Below, in pieces: positions 33,544 to 41,900 of a stretch of DNA of 64,000 nucleotides; within the stretch, counting starts at the first letter, position 1; each line of letters starts with the position of its first letter. The notes beneath the pieces were generated by a model. That model was not told where the DNA came from and searched no databases. It saw only the letters and a program-made list of their open reading frames with translations. A program made the translations under genes and the position numbers. Origin of the DNA: Rhodospirillales bacterium (GTDB lineage Bacteria > Pseudomonadota > Alphaproteobacteria > SMXQ01); contig JABIXC010000017.1 of assembly GCA_018666775.1 (NCBI GenBank), positions 372,001 to 436,000 of the forward strand, given 5' to 3'.

Positions 33544-33711
33544 ATGCAAAGAAATGCGATCAGAAAACCCGGCAAGTTTGAGCCAAAACACACGAGCCCC
33601 GAACAGGTTGATCTTGACCGTCTGGTGTTCGATCCGGAATATCGCGCCCGGATGCGCGACCGCCTGAATTCAAGTCGGCGTCCAAAGGCTAAAAGGGCAC
33701 CCGGGGCCTAA
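33544..33711 (+). CDS. Small basic protein of 55 residues, unrecognised
   Basis: An ATG at 33544, seven bases after AGAGGAAC, starts a 55-residue frame ending TAA at 33709-33711. It is rich in Arg, Lys and Pro at both ends, with an acidic patch (SPEQVDLDRLVFDPEYRARMRDRL) in the middle, broken here: SPEQVDLDRL then VFDPEYRARM. The amphipathic middle looks helical. The stop lies five bases from the convergent cutA stop. Frame length, codon usage and ribosome site support expression. I do not recognise a family. Confidence 0.65.
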   Translation: MQRNAIRKPGKFEPKHTSPEQVDLDRLVFDPEYRARMRDRLNSSRRPKAKRAPGA

Positions 33712-33716
33712 AACCA

Positions 33717-34040
33717 TCAGCGAGGCCCGGTTTCGTCCTGTACCCATTCCAGAAATGGCACATTCCCCCCACTGACGGGCAAACAGACCACACACGCCAA
33801 ATCATAGCTGTGCAGACATGTAATTCGCGCCACTGCGGCATCGGTCAGGCTTGCCGTCGTCTTTGCAATCAGAACCGCTTCGCGTTCATCACAAAGCGTC
33901 CCTTCAAACTGATACAGGCTGCGCACGCCCGGAATGATATTCACGCAGGCACAGAGCCTTTCTTCGACCAAAGCCTTGCCAATGCGTGCGGCTTCTTCTT
34001 CATCAATGGTGGTGACATATAAAAGGACAATTTCTGCCAT
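33717..34040 (-). CDS. cutA: CutA divalent-cation tolerance family protein
   Basis: A 107-residue ferredoxin-like trimeric protein of the CutA1 family. Motifs: VTTIDEEEAARIGKALVEE, CACVNIIPGVRSLYQFEG, and the conserved SYDLACVVCLPVSGGNVPFLEWV. Copper binding and tolerance are reported for some members; the exact role is unclear. The Cys count (five) is higher than usual. The ATG at 34040 is chosen from the family N-terminus. Confidence 0.93.
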   Translation of the reverse strand: MAEIVLLYVTTIDEEEAARIGKALVEERLCACVNIIPGVRSLYQFEGTLCDEREAVLIAKTTASLTDAAVARITCLHSYDLACVVCLPVSGGNVPFLEWVQDETGPR

Positions 34041-34195
34041 GGCACACAAACCCCATTGATAAAATTGCTGGTCGATTTCAACCTATCACAGGCCAGCTGG
34101 CAAAATGCGGGGATTTACGCTAGGGTCTTGGCTCTGCATACAGACGATCATAAAGTCTGATCTGCCTTCCAAGGTGCCGGACTCAGGGAACAATC

Positions 34196-34456
34196 ATGAC
34201 AAATACCGCCGCAAAACCTTCAACCAAGCCAACCACCCCCACCCCATCACAGCGGGCGTGGCTTGCCCGGGGGCTTGATCAGGCCGGTGGTAAATTGCCC
34301 CTGTTTGACCTCAATGGGCGCAAGGTGTCACCGCGCACGGTACGAACCTGCATGGATCATGGATGGGTCGCACCCTGGTTCATGAACCCCACCAAACCTG
34401 ACTGGATCGTCTGCCGGCTAACCGATCAGGGCCGCAAACTCGCCGAAACCACCTAA
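34196..34456 (+). CDS. Small conserved-looking protein, possible winged-helix
   Basis: An 86-residue protein behind CAGGGAAC. The first 18 residues are a Thr/Pro/Lys-rich flexible tail. The remainder, RAWLARGLDQAGGKLPLFD, VSPRTVRTCMDHGWVAPWF and WIVCRLTDQGRKLAET, has the pattern of a small winged-helix fold: a helix, a turn with T-V-R, and a strand ending L-T-x-x-G. Related short proteins occur in alphaproteobacteria, as far as I recall. A DNA-binding role is possible but unproven. It is divergent from cutA. Confidence 0.75.
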   Translation: MTNTAAKPSTKPTTPTPSQRAWLARGLDQAGGKLPLFDLNGRKVSPRTVRTCMDHGWVAPWFMNPTKPDWIVCRLTDQGRKLAETT

Positions 34457-34504
34457 TAAGCCAAACACGGCTGCGTTGAACCCGCATTTGTCGTGATGAT
34501 CGGG

Positions 34505-35224
34505 CTATTTCAGTTTGGCATCAAAAAATGCCAGCAATTTCTCCCAGGCATCATCGGACTGAACTTGGCGATAGCGGTCCGTGTTTACGAAATCCTGAAA
34601 GCCATGACCGGCACCGTCATATTGATGAAAAACATGTTCAACCCCCACCGCATCAAGGGCTTTATCCAGATCATCAACATCATCGGGTGACGGATTTTTG
34701 TCATCATTGCCGAAAATTCCCAGCACCGGACAGGGAATTTGGTCAGCCAACGTGATCAACGAAACACTGCCATCCCCCAAGCCAGTCTTGATGCGCCCGC
34801 CATACAACACCGCACAGGCCTTATAATCAGGATTGTGGCAGGCCCCAAGCCAGCTCAGCCGACCGCCCCAGCAATGCCCCATGATGCCAATTTTTGTCGC
34901 ATCCACATTGTCCATATTGGCCGTAAATTGATAGGCCACCTGTAAATCTGCCGCCGCCCGGTCGTCGCGAAATTCATCGCGCTTAAGTTCTTTCTCTTCT
35001 GCTTTTGGCCACCAATGGAACATAAACGGGATGATCGCGACATATCCAGCCTTGGCCAGTCGTTCGCCCACATCCAGGGTAAAGGGATCGGTCTCCAGTC
35101 CCCCATGGGCAACCGGCAGATGCTGCATCACAATGACGCCCGGAAACGGACCCACCCCTTTGGGGCTAAAAACCAGCGTTTCCATAGGGCTGCCGCCCAC
35201 CTCCAGTATTTCCATGTCATGCAT
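34505..35224 (-). CDS. Dienelactone hydrolase family protein
   Basis: A 239-residue alpha/beta hydrolase of the dienelactone hydrolase family. The nucleophile is C118 in GHCWGGR; the Asp is in FGNDDKNPSP and the His in GAGHGFQDF. This family opens lactones such as dienelactone in chlorocatechol breakdown. AAGGA precedes the ATG at 35224 by nine bases. It is convergent with the small winged-helix-like gene and divergent from the cupin gene. Confidence 0.92.
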   Translation of the reverse strand: MHDMEILEVGGSPMETLVFSPKGVGPFPGVIVMQHLPVAHGGLETDPFTLDVGERLAKAGYVAIIPFMFHWWPKAEEKELKRDEFRDDRAAADLQVAYQFTANMDNVDATKIGIMGHCWGGRLSWLGACHNPDYKACAVLYGGRIKTGLGDGSVSLITLADQIPCPVLGIFGNDDKNPSPDDVDDLDKALDAVGVEHVFHQYDGAGHGFQDFVNTDRYRQVQSDDAWEKLLAFFDAKLK

Positions 35225-35343
35225 TGTTAATTTTCCTTCCCATGCTTGATCAACCTTTGGACCCCACGTTACCGGGCTCTGGCGTACGCCACAACATGGC
35301 GCTAAACTCCTTCAAAAATAACCGACCCAAACAGGAGGAAAGC

Positions 35344-35868
35344 ATGGCAACAGTTCAGACCGATGACATCCCCGAAGAATTAAGCGACAAAACCACGAAG
35401 ACCATCGAATTACGCGGTGCCGCCAAAAAAGAAGCCTTCTTTCGCAAGAAAGAAGAAGACTTCCAGCCCTTTTCATTTAAACGGCCCGATGACATTCCCG
35501 AAGGACGGCGCGCCCATGTGCGTTTGGCCAAAGGCTCGATCCTGCGCGGCACGGTGCAAGTTTTACCGTCCGGCGGCGATACCAACGTTCATTGCCACCC
35601 CGATGCAGACGGTTTCTGGTTCGTCATCCAGGGCTGCGTTGAATGGTACAATGTCGATGGCGAACTGCTGGGATCATTCAAGGCCGGCGAAGGCATTCTT
35701 GTGCCCCGTTATGCCCGCTACCGCTTTAATCAGGCGGGCGATGAAGAACTGCATTTGCTTCAGGTTGTCGGCAGCGCCAATGACGGATCGAAACGCCGCG
35801 TCGGCATCGGAGAGCAGAATCAGGCGCTTTTCAACACGTTGCACTACAATTACCCCGAAGACGAATAG
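35344..35868 (+). CDS. Cupin-domain protein
   Basis: A 174-residue protein with one cupin barrel (about residues 60-140). Metal-binding His are seen in NVHCHPDADGFWFVIQG, and the second cupin box runs through FKAGEGILVPRYARYRF. The N-terminal 55 residues are charged and helix-rich (KKEAFFRKKEED). Start at 35344 is fixed by AGGAGG seven bases upstream, though the frame is open from 35224. Cupins act as dioxygenases, isomerases or sugar/hormone-like binders; the activity here is unknown. Confidence 0.88.
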   Translation: MATVQTDDIPEELSDKTTKTIELRGAAKKEAFFRKKEEDFQPFSFKRPDDIPEGRRAHVRLAKGSILRGTVQVLPSGGDTNVHCHPDADGFWFVIQGCVEWYNVDGELLGSFKAGEGILVPRYARYRFNQAGDEELHLLQVVGSANDGSKRRVGIGEQNQALFNTLHYNYPEDE

Positions 35869-35898
35869 ACCGGGCTAATCTTTACCTGCGTTCCGGGC

Positions 35899-36786
35899 TC
35901 AGGTGTCACGTGCGTTCCGTGCAATCACGGCTTCGCGCCTTGCGATGTACAGGGTTGAGGCGATGATGATCCCTGCCCCGATCCAGCTCCAGATTTCCGG
36001 CACTTCTCCGAAGGCGAAATACCCAATGGCGGCCAGAAATGGCAGCCGCAGGTAATCGAACGGCATCACCACCGATACATCGGCGATGGCCAGAGCGCGG
36101 GAAAAACAATAATGCGCCATGCTGCCCGTGGCCGCCAAAACCAGAACCCATGGCAATTCTGCCCAGCCCGGCCAAACCCAATAGGGTATGGCACCCGCCA
36201 GTGCCAGTGGCAGGGTCATGATATGAAGATAGAAAACCACGGTGACCGCATTTTCGGTCTTTAGCATCTTTTTGATGACAATATTGGCAGATGCATAAAT
36301 TGCAGCAGACAGTACCACCAGCAATGCCGCACTGTTCACTTCGGCAAACCCCGGGCGGATGATGATCAACGCACCGATAAAGCCCATCAAAATGGCCATC
36401 CAGCGCCGAAGACCGACCTGTTCTTTGAAAACAGCGATGGCAAACAGGATGGTGAACAAAGGCAGGGTGAACTGTAGCGCCACCGCATCGGCCAACACCA
36501 CGTTCTGAATGGCATAAAACCAGGCCATCATGGCAAGGTAGCTGAGCACCCCGCGCAGCCCAAAAAACTTCATGTTCTTGCGCTCAGCCATGCCCCCTTT
36601 GGGCAGCTTTAACCACGGCAACACCATGACCAAACCAAACAGGCTGCGCATAAAGATGATTTCTGACGGCCCCATTGGCACCAATGCCCGGATAGACCAT
36701 GTCATAAGCGCAAAACTTGCTGCTGCCGCGGTCATCCATAGCGCGCCCTTAACCGGGGCGACCATGACCGGGGTTGAATCTGCCAT
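35899..36786 (-). CDS. EamA/RhaT family (DMT) transporter
   Basis: A 295-residue inner-membrane carrier with ten predicted helices in two EamA repeats, the first ending near ALIIIRPGFAE (residue 145), the second near GIIIASTLYIARRE. Such transporters export amino acids, metabolites or drugs. The substrate is not known. It ends 30 bases from the convergent cupin gene and is divergent from the ornithine cyclodeaminase-like gene. Confidence 0.9.
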   Translation of the reverse strand: MADSTPVMVAPVKGALWMTAAAASFALMTWSIRALVPMGPSEIIFMRSLFGLVMVLPWLKLPKGGMAERKNMKFFGLRGVLSYLAMMAWFYAIQNVVLADAVALQFTLPLFTILFAIAVFKEQVGLRRWMAILMGFIGALIIIRPGFAEVNSAALLVVLSAAIYASANIVIKKMLKTENAVTVVFYLHIMTLPLALAGAIPYWVWPGWAELPWVLVLAATGSMAHYCFSRALAIADVSVVMPFDYLRLPFLAAIGYFAFGEVPEIWSWIGAGIIIASTLYIARREAVIARNARDT

Positions 36787-36941
36787 GAAGATTAAGTCCT
36801 AAAAGTTTGAACCCTATTCTAGCCCACAGCGATCCCTTGGGAAAGCGTAGAGCGGCTTGCCATTCCCCTTCCTGAGGGCTAAAAAAAAGGATCATAATAA
36901 ATGGCCACAAACGGGCCTAAGAACATAGAACAGGGATAGCC

Positions 36942-38078
36942 ATGCTGATCATCAACAACCAAATTGTCGCCGACCTTCTGACCATGGAGGACTGTATCAA
37001 GGCCCAGGAAGAAGCGTTTAAAAAAATTCCCACCGGTGGCGCCATTCACCGCCCCCGCATTGACATGTATGTGCCCTGCAAACGGGATGATGGCTATTTC
37101 CGCTGGGGCACCATGGAAGGCGCCAATGATGGGTATTTCGCCATCCGCATGAAATCCGACATCATGCATTGGCCCGAAGACGAAAATGGCAACTGGACGG
37201 AAGAAAAATACTGCCGGGAACCCGGCACCTATTGCGGGATGATCTTGCTGATCTCCACCGAAAATGCAGAACCACTGGCCTTCATCAATGATGGCATGCT
37301 GCAACATATGCGCGTGGGCGGTGGTGCTGGCATCGGGGTTAAATATCTGGCCCGCGAAGACAGCCACGTGGTTGGCATGTTGGGATCTGGCGGCATGGCC
37401 AGAACATTTCTTGAATCCTTTAAATCCGTTCGCGATATTCGCCAATGCAAAGTCTATAGCCCAACGCCCGAACACCGCGAAGAATACGCCGAAGAGATGT
37501 CTAAACGGTTGAACATCGAAGTCATCGCCGTGGACACCCCACAAGAAGCGGTCAAGGGCGCCGACATTCTTTCAAGCTGCACCGATGCCATGAACCCGGT
37601 CTATGACGCAGAATGGATTGAACCCGGCATGCATGTCACCAATCTGGGCCGTCGTGAAATGCCCGATGATTCAGCCAATCATTTTGATGTGGTCATTCGC
37701 CAAGGCACCGCCGGATTGCAAATGAAACAGACCGAACGCTTTCAGGCCGAACGCGGGCTGTCCCCTGCGGCCTATATCGCGGGCTCTGAAGAAGAGATGA
37801 AACGCATCCCTGAAAAGAATCCACAGCCGGGCTTTGGTGGTGATGATCCCGAATTTACGGACCGTGGCAAAGGTGGCGACAAGCCCGATTTTTCTGATCT
37901 GGTTTCAGGCAAAGCCAAGGGCCGCACCAGCCCCGATGACGTCACATTTTATCGCAATGTTGGCAATCAGGGATTGCAGTTTTCATCCGTTGGACAAGTG
38001 GTCTATCGCCTGGCCAAGGCACAAGGTCTGGGTCAGGAAATTCCCACCGATTGGTTCCTGCAAGACATTCGCGACTGA
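36942..38078 (+). CDS. Ornithine cyclodeaminase/mu-crystallin family protein
   Basis: A 378-residue NAD(P)-dependent enzyme of the OCD family, which includes ornithine cyclodeaminase, alanine dehydrogenase and ketimine reductases. Landmarks: MLIINNQIVADLLTMEDCI, GAIHRPRIDMYVP, GGGAGIGVKYLARED, Rossmann motif GMLGSGGMA and ADILSSCTDAMNPVYDAEW. About 50 polar residues (EEMKRIPEKNPQPG..KPDFSDLVSGKAKG) are inserted near 290-335, before the conserved C-terminal end. AGGGATAG precedes the ATG. The VOC gene follows after 20 bases, so they probably form one transcript. Confidence 0.88.
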   Translation: MLIINNQIVADLLTMEDCIKAQEEAFKKIPTGGAIHRPRIDMYVPCKRDDGYFRWGTMEGANDGYFAIRMKSDIMHWPEDENGNWTEEKYCREPGTYCGMILLISTENAEPLAFINDGMLQHMRVGGGAGIGVKYLAREDSHVVGMLGSGGMARTFLESFKSVRDIRQCKVYSPTPEHREEYAEEMSKRLNIEVIAVDTPQEAVKGADILSSCTDAMNPVYDAEWIEPGMHVTNLGRREMPDDSANHFDVVIRQGTAGLQMKQTERFQAERGLSPAAYIAGSEEEMKRIPEKNPQPGFGGDDPEFTDRGKGGDKPDFSDLVSGKAKGRTSPDDVTFYRNVGNQGLQFSSVGQVVYRLAKAQGLGQEIPTDWFLQDIRD

Positions 38079-38098
38079 TGACAAAAAAAGGAAACCCC

Positions 38099-38458
38099 AT
38101 GTTCAAATCAATTGACCATGTGGCCGTGCATTGTTCTGACCTTGAAAAGTCCACGGCCTTTTATCGCGACGTCATGGGGTTTGAACCCTGGGTCGGCCAC
38201 GATGCGCGCATCCAGTTTTTCAAGGTTGGCACCACCCTCTTGGAACTGTCCATGAAACAGCCAGCTCAGGTGATGTCGGGATTGCATTTTTGTCTGAATA
38301 CCGATGATGTCAGCGCAGCTGTTGAAACACTTCGCGCCCAAGGCGTCGAGGTGGTGCTTGAACCAAAACCCACCACCCCGCGCGAACCCAGTGAAGAAAG
38401 TTTTCTTCGCGCCATCGTCAAGGGGCCTGATGGCGAGCTGATCGAAATTCGCGGCTAG
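38099..38458 (+). CDS. VOC family protein
   Basis: A 119-residue vicinal-oxygen-chelate protein. It starts MFKSIDHVAVHCSDLEKST, with the usual first metal His (H7), and ends GPDGELIEIRG with the Glu ligand; LHFCLNTDD is the third strand motif. It is close to methylmalonyl-CoA epimerase/lactoylglutathione-lyase-like members. AAAAAGGAAA precedes the ATG. It follows the OCD-like gene by 20 bases and is convergent with the amidohydrolase (three-base gap). Confidence 0.9.
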   Translation: MFKSIDHVAVHCSDLEKSTAFYRDVMGFEPWVGHDARIQFFKVGTTLLELSMKQPAQVMSGLHFCLNTDDVSAAVETLRAQGVEVVLEPKPTTPREPSEESFLRAIVKGPDGELIEIRG

Positions 38459-38461
38459 GTC

Positions 38462-39382
38462 TTATTTCCCAAACCGGGGAACCAGCCTGATGGCGTTATC
38501 GTGTTCGATGGCTTTGATCTCAGCCTCATTCAGGTTGCAATCATCCAGGCCTGCGATTGTCGGCCCAAGAAGGCCATAGGGAAAATCACTGCCCAGCAAA
38601 ATCTGGCTGACCGGAACGACGCTCGTCAAGGCATCAAACGAGATCGGGTTGGTTGAGGTTGCCGTGTCAAAATGAAGCCGCGCCAGTTCTGCCCGGTAGC
38701 CATCGGGTGCCAATTCCGCAAAATTACCCATGCGAACCGTGCCCCATTCGATGCGCCCGGTAAGGGCCGGTAACGTGCCGCCTGCATGGCAAAACACAAA
38801 GCGGATATCGCGACACCGAACGAACGTCCCTGAAAATAACAGGCTCAAAATCGCCCGGGTGGTGTCATGGGGATATTCAATCAAGGATGCGCTGACGCCC
38901 AACAACCCTTCACAACAAAACGGTGTGGTGGGATGGACATAGACCAAAGCCTTGCGCCGGTTTAGCTCGTCAAAAATGGCGGCGTATTCTGGATCACCCG
39001 GCCACTTATCGCCAAAGCTGGTGGCGATCCCCACCCCATCTGCACCCAGGGTATCAAAGGCATATTCGATCTCGGCCAGGGTGCCGTCCACATCGCGCAT
39101 CGACAAAAATGCAAACAGGCCAAAACGGTCCGGGCGGTCCTTGACCATCTCAGCACCATATTCATTGAACCGACGAATTGTTTTTCGTAACCACGCATCA
39201 TCATGACGCCACCAATCAGGGGGAATCGATGACGCCGAAAGTGCCACGGTGCACACTTCGTTTTCATCCATTTCATCCAGAGATTTCTGGGGCGTCCAAT
39301 CTCGCGTTGGCCCGCCACCCAAAACATCTTTCAGGTCTTGGGGGAAAAAATGATGATGAACATCGATCCTGTGGCCAGTCAT
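38462..39382 (-). CDS. Amidohydrolase-2 family protein (ACMSD/decarboxylase-like)
   Basis: A 306-residue TIM-barrel metalloenzyme. Unlike the larger paralogue at 2.2 kb it keeps the full metal motif D-V-H-H-H at residues 7-11, plus VHPTTPFC, the FCHAGG His, and LLGSDFPYG Asp. The closest families are aminocarboxymuconate-semialdehyde decarboxylase and gamma-resorcylate decarboxylase. The paired Gfo/Idh gene 29 bases upstream on the same strand suggests a joint pathway of aromatic or sugar-acid breakdown (inference). Confidence 0.9.
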   Translation of the reverse strand: MTGHRIDVHHHFFPQDLKDVLGGGPTRDWTPQKSLDEMDENEVCTVALSASSIPPDWWRHDDAWLRKTIRRFNEYGAEMVKDRPDRFGLFAFLSMRDVDGTLAEIEYAFDTLGADGVGIATSFGDKWPGDPEYAAIFDELNRRKALVYVHPTTPFCCEGLLGVSASLIEYPHDTTRAILSLLFSGTFVRCRDIRFVFCHAGGTLPALTGRIEWGTVRMGNFAELAPDGYRAELARLHFDTATSTNPISFDALTSVVPVSQILLGSDFPYGLLGPTIAGLDDCNLNEAEIKAIEHDNAIRLVPRFGK

Positions 39383-39411
39383 GTTTTTTACCTTATTTGT
39401 TAACGCATCAA

Positions 39412-40377
39412 TTACGAAAGCGTGATGGTTTTTCCCTGTTGTGCCGATTGGCCCATGGCCTCAATCACCCCAACCCCATGCACGGCATCGGAGGGGGATA
39501 TTTCAAATTCAACCTCACCCGTGACAGCACGGGCGAAGGCTTCTAACTGCGCGTGTTCGGGCTCAAATTTGGGAAATTTAATTTCTTCTAATTTGCCACC
39601 AATGGGTTGGAAGGAAAAGTTTCCCGTGCCCCGAAGCTCGGCCCAGCCCTTGTCGCCAAACATAACCAGTCGATGGTAATTACCCGTGGCCCCGATGGCC
39701 GTCAAAAGTCCACTGGTCCCGTCAACAAACTTCAAGACAGTGGCGGCGGTATCCATCAGGGATGTTTCCGTGGCCCGGCCCGATGCTACGGTGGTGACTT
39801 CCGCTATGGGCCCCAAAATGGAAATCATGTTGTAGAGCATATGATCAGCAAGAGAACCCGCAGGGGATTGTTCAAGGTCAGATTTCCAGCTGCCCGGTTT
39901 CAAACCCAGGTAACGATCAACACAGAAATTACCTTCTGCGTGCAAGATGGTGCCAAGGTCTCCCGCGCGCACCCGGCGACGCAATTCCACGATCTCTGGC
40001 ATGAAGCAACGATTGTAGCCAAGCGCCAACAACACCCCTGCTTTGTCTGATGCCGCTTGTAATTGTTTGGCCTCTGCCAGATGCAAGGCCATGGGTTTGA
40101 TCACCATGGTAGGCTTGCCCGCATCAAGGGCAGCTAAGCCATGGGGCACATGAAGGGGGTTCGGCCCCGCCACCACAACAGCATCAATGGCCGGGTCCGC
40201 CAGCACCGAGGCAAGATCGTCTCCCAATGCCATATCGTGGGTTTTGGCAAAATCTTCGGCCTTGGATACAGTCCGCGTGACGGCGGATGAAAAACGAATC
40301 TGGTCGCTTTTTCCCTGAACCGATCCAACCAGTTTTCGGCCCCAAGACCCCAAGCCAACAATTGCAGCATTTATCAT
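39412..40377 (-). CDS. Gfo/Idh/MocA family oxidoreductase
   Basis: A 321-residue NAD(P)-dependent dehydrogenase. The Rossmann N-terminus is INAAIVGLGSWGRKLVGS, followed by VVVAGPNPLHVPHGLAALDAGKP and the catalytic-type segment IKPMALHLAEA. In place of the usual E-K-P the motif reads I-K-P, retaining the Lys. The C-terminal sheet holds YNRCFMPEI and SLADHMLYNMISILG. The family acts on inositols, sugars or related compounds. AGGGGGAAT precedes the ATG. Confidence 0.9.
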   Translation of the reverse strand: MINAAIVGLGSWGRKLVGSVQGKSDQIRFSSAVTRTVSKAEDFAKTHDMALGDDLASVLADPAIDAVVVAGPNPLHVPHGLAALDAGKPTMVIKPMALHLAEAKQLQAASDKAGVLLALGYNRCFMPEIVELRRRVRAGDLGTILHAEGNFCVDRYLGLKPGSWKSDLEQSPAGSLADHMLYNMISILGPIAEVTTVASGRATETSLMDTAATVLKFVDGTSGLLTAIGATGNYHRLVMFGDKGWAELRGTGNFSFQPIGGKLEEIKFPKFEPEHAQLEAFARAVTGEVEFEISPSDAVHGVGVIEAMGQSAQQGKTITLS

Positions 40378-40531
40378 TTTTTATTCCCCCTGTTCAGACT
40401 ATTTCAACACCTTCTTGGTACATTTTCTACAAAGTATTTATTCGTGTATTTATTTAACCGAACCAGGAACGGTCCGGTCAGTTTCTCAACGGTCCTTACC
40501 GGAGAAACGATGCCCAGGAAGGGAATAAATT

Positions 40532-40633
40532 GTGACTTTAAGTGTCTTTCTTGTCTCAAGCGGTGCATTTCTCGTGATTGCAGCCTATAGCGCCCGGTTG
40601 GTGCTTTGGTGCCTGGAGCGTTTCACGAACTAG
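40532..40633 (+). CDS. Possible 33-residue membrane microprotein
   Basis: A GTG at 40532, preceded by AGGAAGGGAATAAATT, opens a 33-residue frame with one hydrophobic helix (LSVFLVSSGAFLVIAAYSA) and a short C-terminus RLVLWCLERFTN. A second frame from ATG 40509, behind GGAGA, overlaps it (40509-40589) and would give 26 residues with six Cys. Both lie in a gap otherwise free of genes; only one, if either, is likely real. The downstream hairpin at 40709 could terminate it. Confidence 0.3.
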   Translation: MTLSVFLVSSGAFLVIAAYSARLVLWCLERFTN

Positions 40634-40708
40634 CACCCTATTTGGCCCATAATGGCTCTCTTTACCTGCATACAAGGGCAGGCAAATGGCGGCCTGCTTG
40701 AAACATAG

Positions 40709-40740
40709 AAAAAGCTGGCAGAATAGTCTGCCAGCTTTTT
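40709..40740. terminator. Strong bidirectional terminator by tRNA-Pro
   Basis: GCTGGCAGA at 40714-40722 and TCTGCCAGC at 40727-40735 form a nine-base stem with an ATAG loop, flanked by five A and five T residues. On the minus strand it lies just after the tRNA-Pro CCA end. Confidence 0.95.
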
Positions 40741-40747
40741 GAATTTT

Positions 40748-40824
40748 TGGTCGGAGCGGCGGGATTCGAACCCACGACCCCTTGTCCCCCAGACAAGTGC
40801 GCTACCAGGCTGCGCTACGCTCCG
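40748..40824 (-). tRNA. tRNA-Pro (anticodon GGG)
   Basis: A 77-base minus-strand cloverleaf. Acceptor CGGAGCG pairs with CGCTCCG. The D arm is GCGCAGCCTGGTAGCGC, the anticodon arm CTTGT-CTGGGGG-ACAAG gives GGG, and the T arm is GTGGG-TTCGAAT-CCCGC. Discriminator A and encoded CCA at 40748-40750. Confidence 0.97.
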
Positions 40825-40906
40825 ATAAAGCCTGCCAAAATGTGCAAGCGGCGCGCACCATAGGCCAAAATGGTCGATGGGAAAAGCAGCAAATGCACTT
40901 TTGGGA

Positions 40907-41380
40907 TTAGCCTTTAAGAAGGACCTTCAATGCGGTCAATTCATCAATGGCGGCACGGATTTCCAGCTTTTGGGAATCATCAAGGCCTGAGCCATTAATC
41001 GCGGCTTTCTTGGGCGCTGGATCGCTTACAGCACCATCATCGGCAGCCCCATTGGCTGCTTTGCGGATGCGCCCGACCTGGCCTTCACGCAAAAGCTTTT
41101 GGACACCCTTGATGGTATAGCCATCGCGGTACAACAAAGTCTGGATATTTCGGAGCAAATCAACGTCTTCTGGCCGGTAATAACGCCGACCACCGCCCCG
41201 TTTGAGCGGTTTTACCTGTGAAAATTTGGATTCCCAAAAGCGCAGGACATGCTGGGGGATTTCCAGTTCATTGGCGACCTCGCTGATGGTCCGAAAGGCA
41301 GCGGCTGATTTGCCAGCTCTACGGCCCTCAACAGGGGCTGCTGGGGCTGAACCGACGGCTGACACAACATTTGTCGCCAT
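40907..41380 (-). CDS. MerR family transcriptional regulator
   Basis: A 157-residue protein with an N-terminal MerR winged helix (about 28-100): [22 protein letters not shown], then [19 protein letters not shown] and [14 protein letters not shown]. An Ala/Pro/Lys-rich linker precedes a short C-terminal helix. No effector-binding Cys is present. It begins immediately after the ihfA stop (TAAATG), a conserved arrangement in alphaproteobacteria. The target genes are unknown. Confidence 0.93.
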   Translation of the reverse strand: MATNVVSAVGSAPAAPVEGRRAGKSAAAFRTISEVANELEIPQHVLRFWESKFSQVKPLKRGGGRRYYRPEDVDLLRNIQTLLYRDGYTIKGVQKLLREGQVGRIRKAANGAADDGAVSDPAPKKAAINGSGLDDSQKLEIRAAIDELTALKVLLKG

Positions 41381-41761
41381 TTATATCTGGCCCCCGCCAC
41401 TGTGATCGCCATCCGGAAGACCGCCAGGTTGACCGTCAGAGGATGGTTGTACCCCAGCGGTGCTGGAAAGCAGGTCTTTCACACGCCCTTTAAGGACGTG
41501 GGATGCCCGAAAGACAAGGACTCTGCGGGGCAGAATGGGAACTTCTTCGCCAGTTTTGGGATTGCGCCCAATACGCTCGCCCTTTTGGCGAACAGAGAAA
41601 CTGCCAAACGAAGAGATTTTTACGTTTTCCCCGCTGACAAGCGCATCGCTGATTTCAGAAAGGACAGCCTCAACCAGATCACCGGATTCGTTCCGCGATA
41701 ACCCAACTTCTTGATAAACCGCTTCGCCTAATTGTGCGCGCGTAATTGTGTTGCCTGTCAT
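41381..41761 (-). CDS. ihfA: Integration host factor, alpha subunit
   Basis: DNA-bending HU/IHF-family subunit, 126 residues. Landmarks: [39 protein letters not shown] and the beta-arm [18 protein letters not shown] with the intercalating Pro. A 30-residue Gly/Ser-rich tail follows the core (about 96 residues). GGGAGGGAAAT precedes the ATG at 41761; the frame upstream to 41818 is not needed. It lies 137 bases downstream of fabH and upstream of merR. Confidence 0.95.
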   Translation of the reverse strand: MTGNTITRAQLGEAVYQEVGLSRNESGDLVEAVLSEISDALVSGENVKISSFGSFSVRQKGERIGRNPKTGEEVPILPRRVLVFRASHVLKGRVKDLLSSTAGVQPSSDGQPGGLPDGDHSGGGQI

Positions 41762-41881
41762 ATTTCCCTCCCAAGAAGTCACAAGGGTACTCTCGGGCAA
41801 GAAAGACGTCAAGATCAAAGGGATGGAAGATGTTGTTTATGTTACCCTAGGACACGAATTTGGGGCTCATCAGGGTAAATA

Positions 41882-41900
41882 AAGGCCCATCAGTGGCCTT
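41882..41900 (-). terminator. Weak hairpin at the fabH stop
   Basis: AAGGCC and GGCCTT at 41882-41887 and 41895-41900 form a six-base stem. On the minus strand it starts at the fabH stop codon and is followed by TATTT. It may attenuate read-through into ihfA. Confidence 0.45.
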
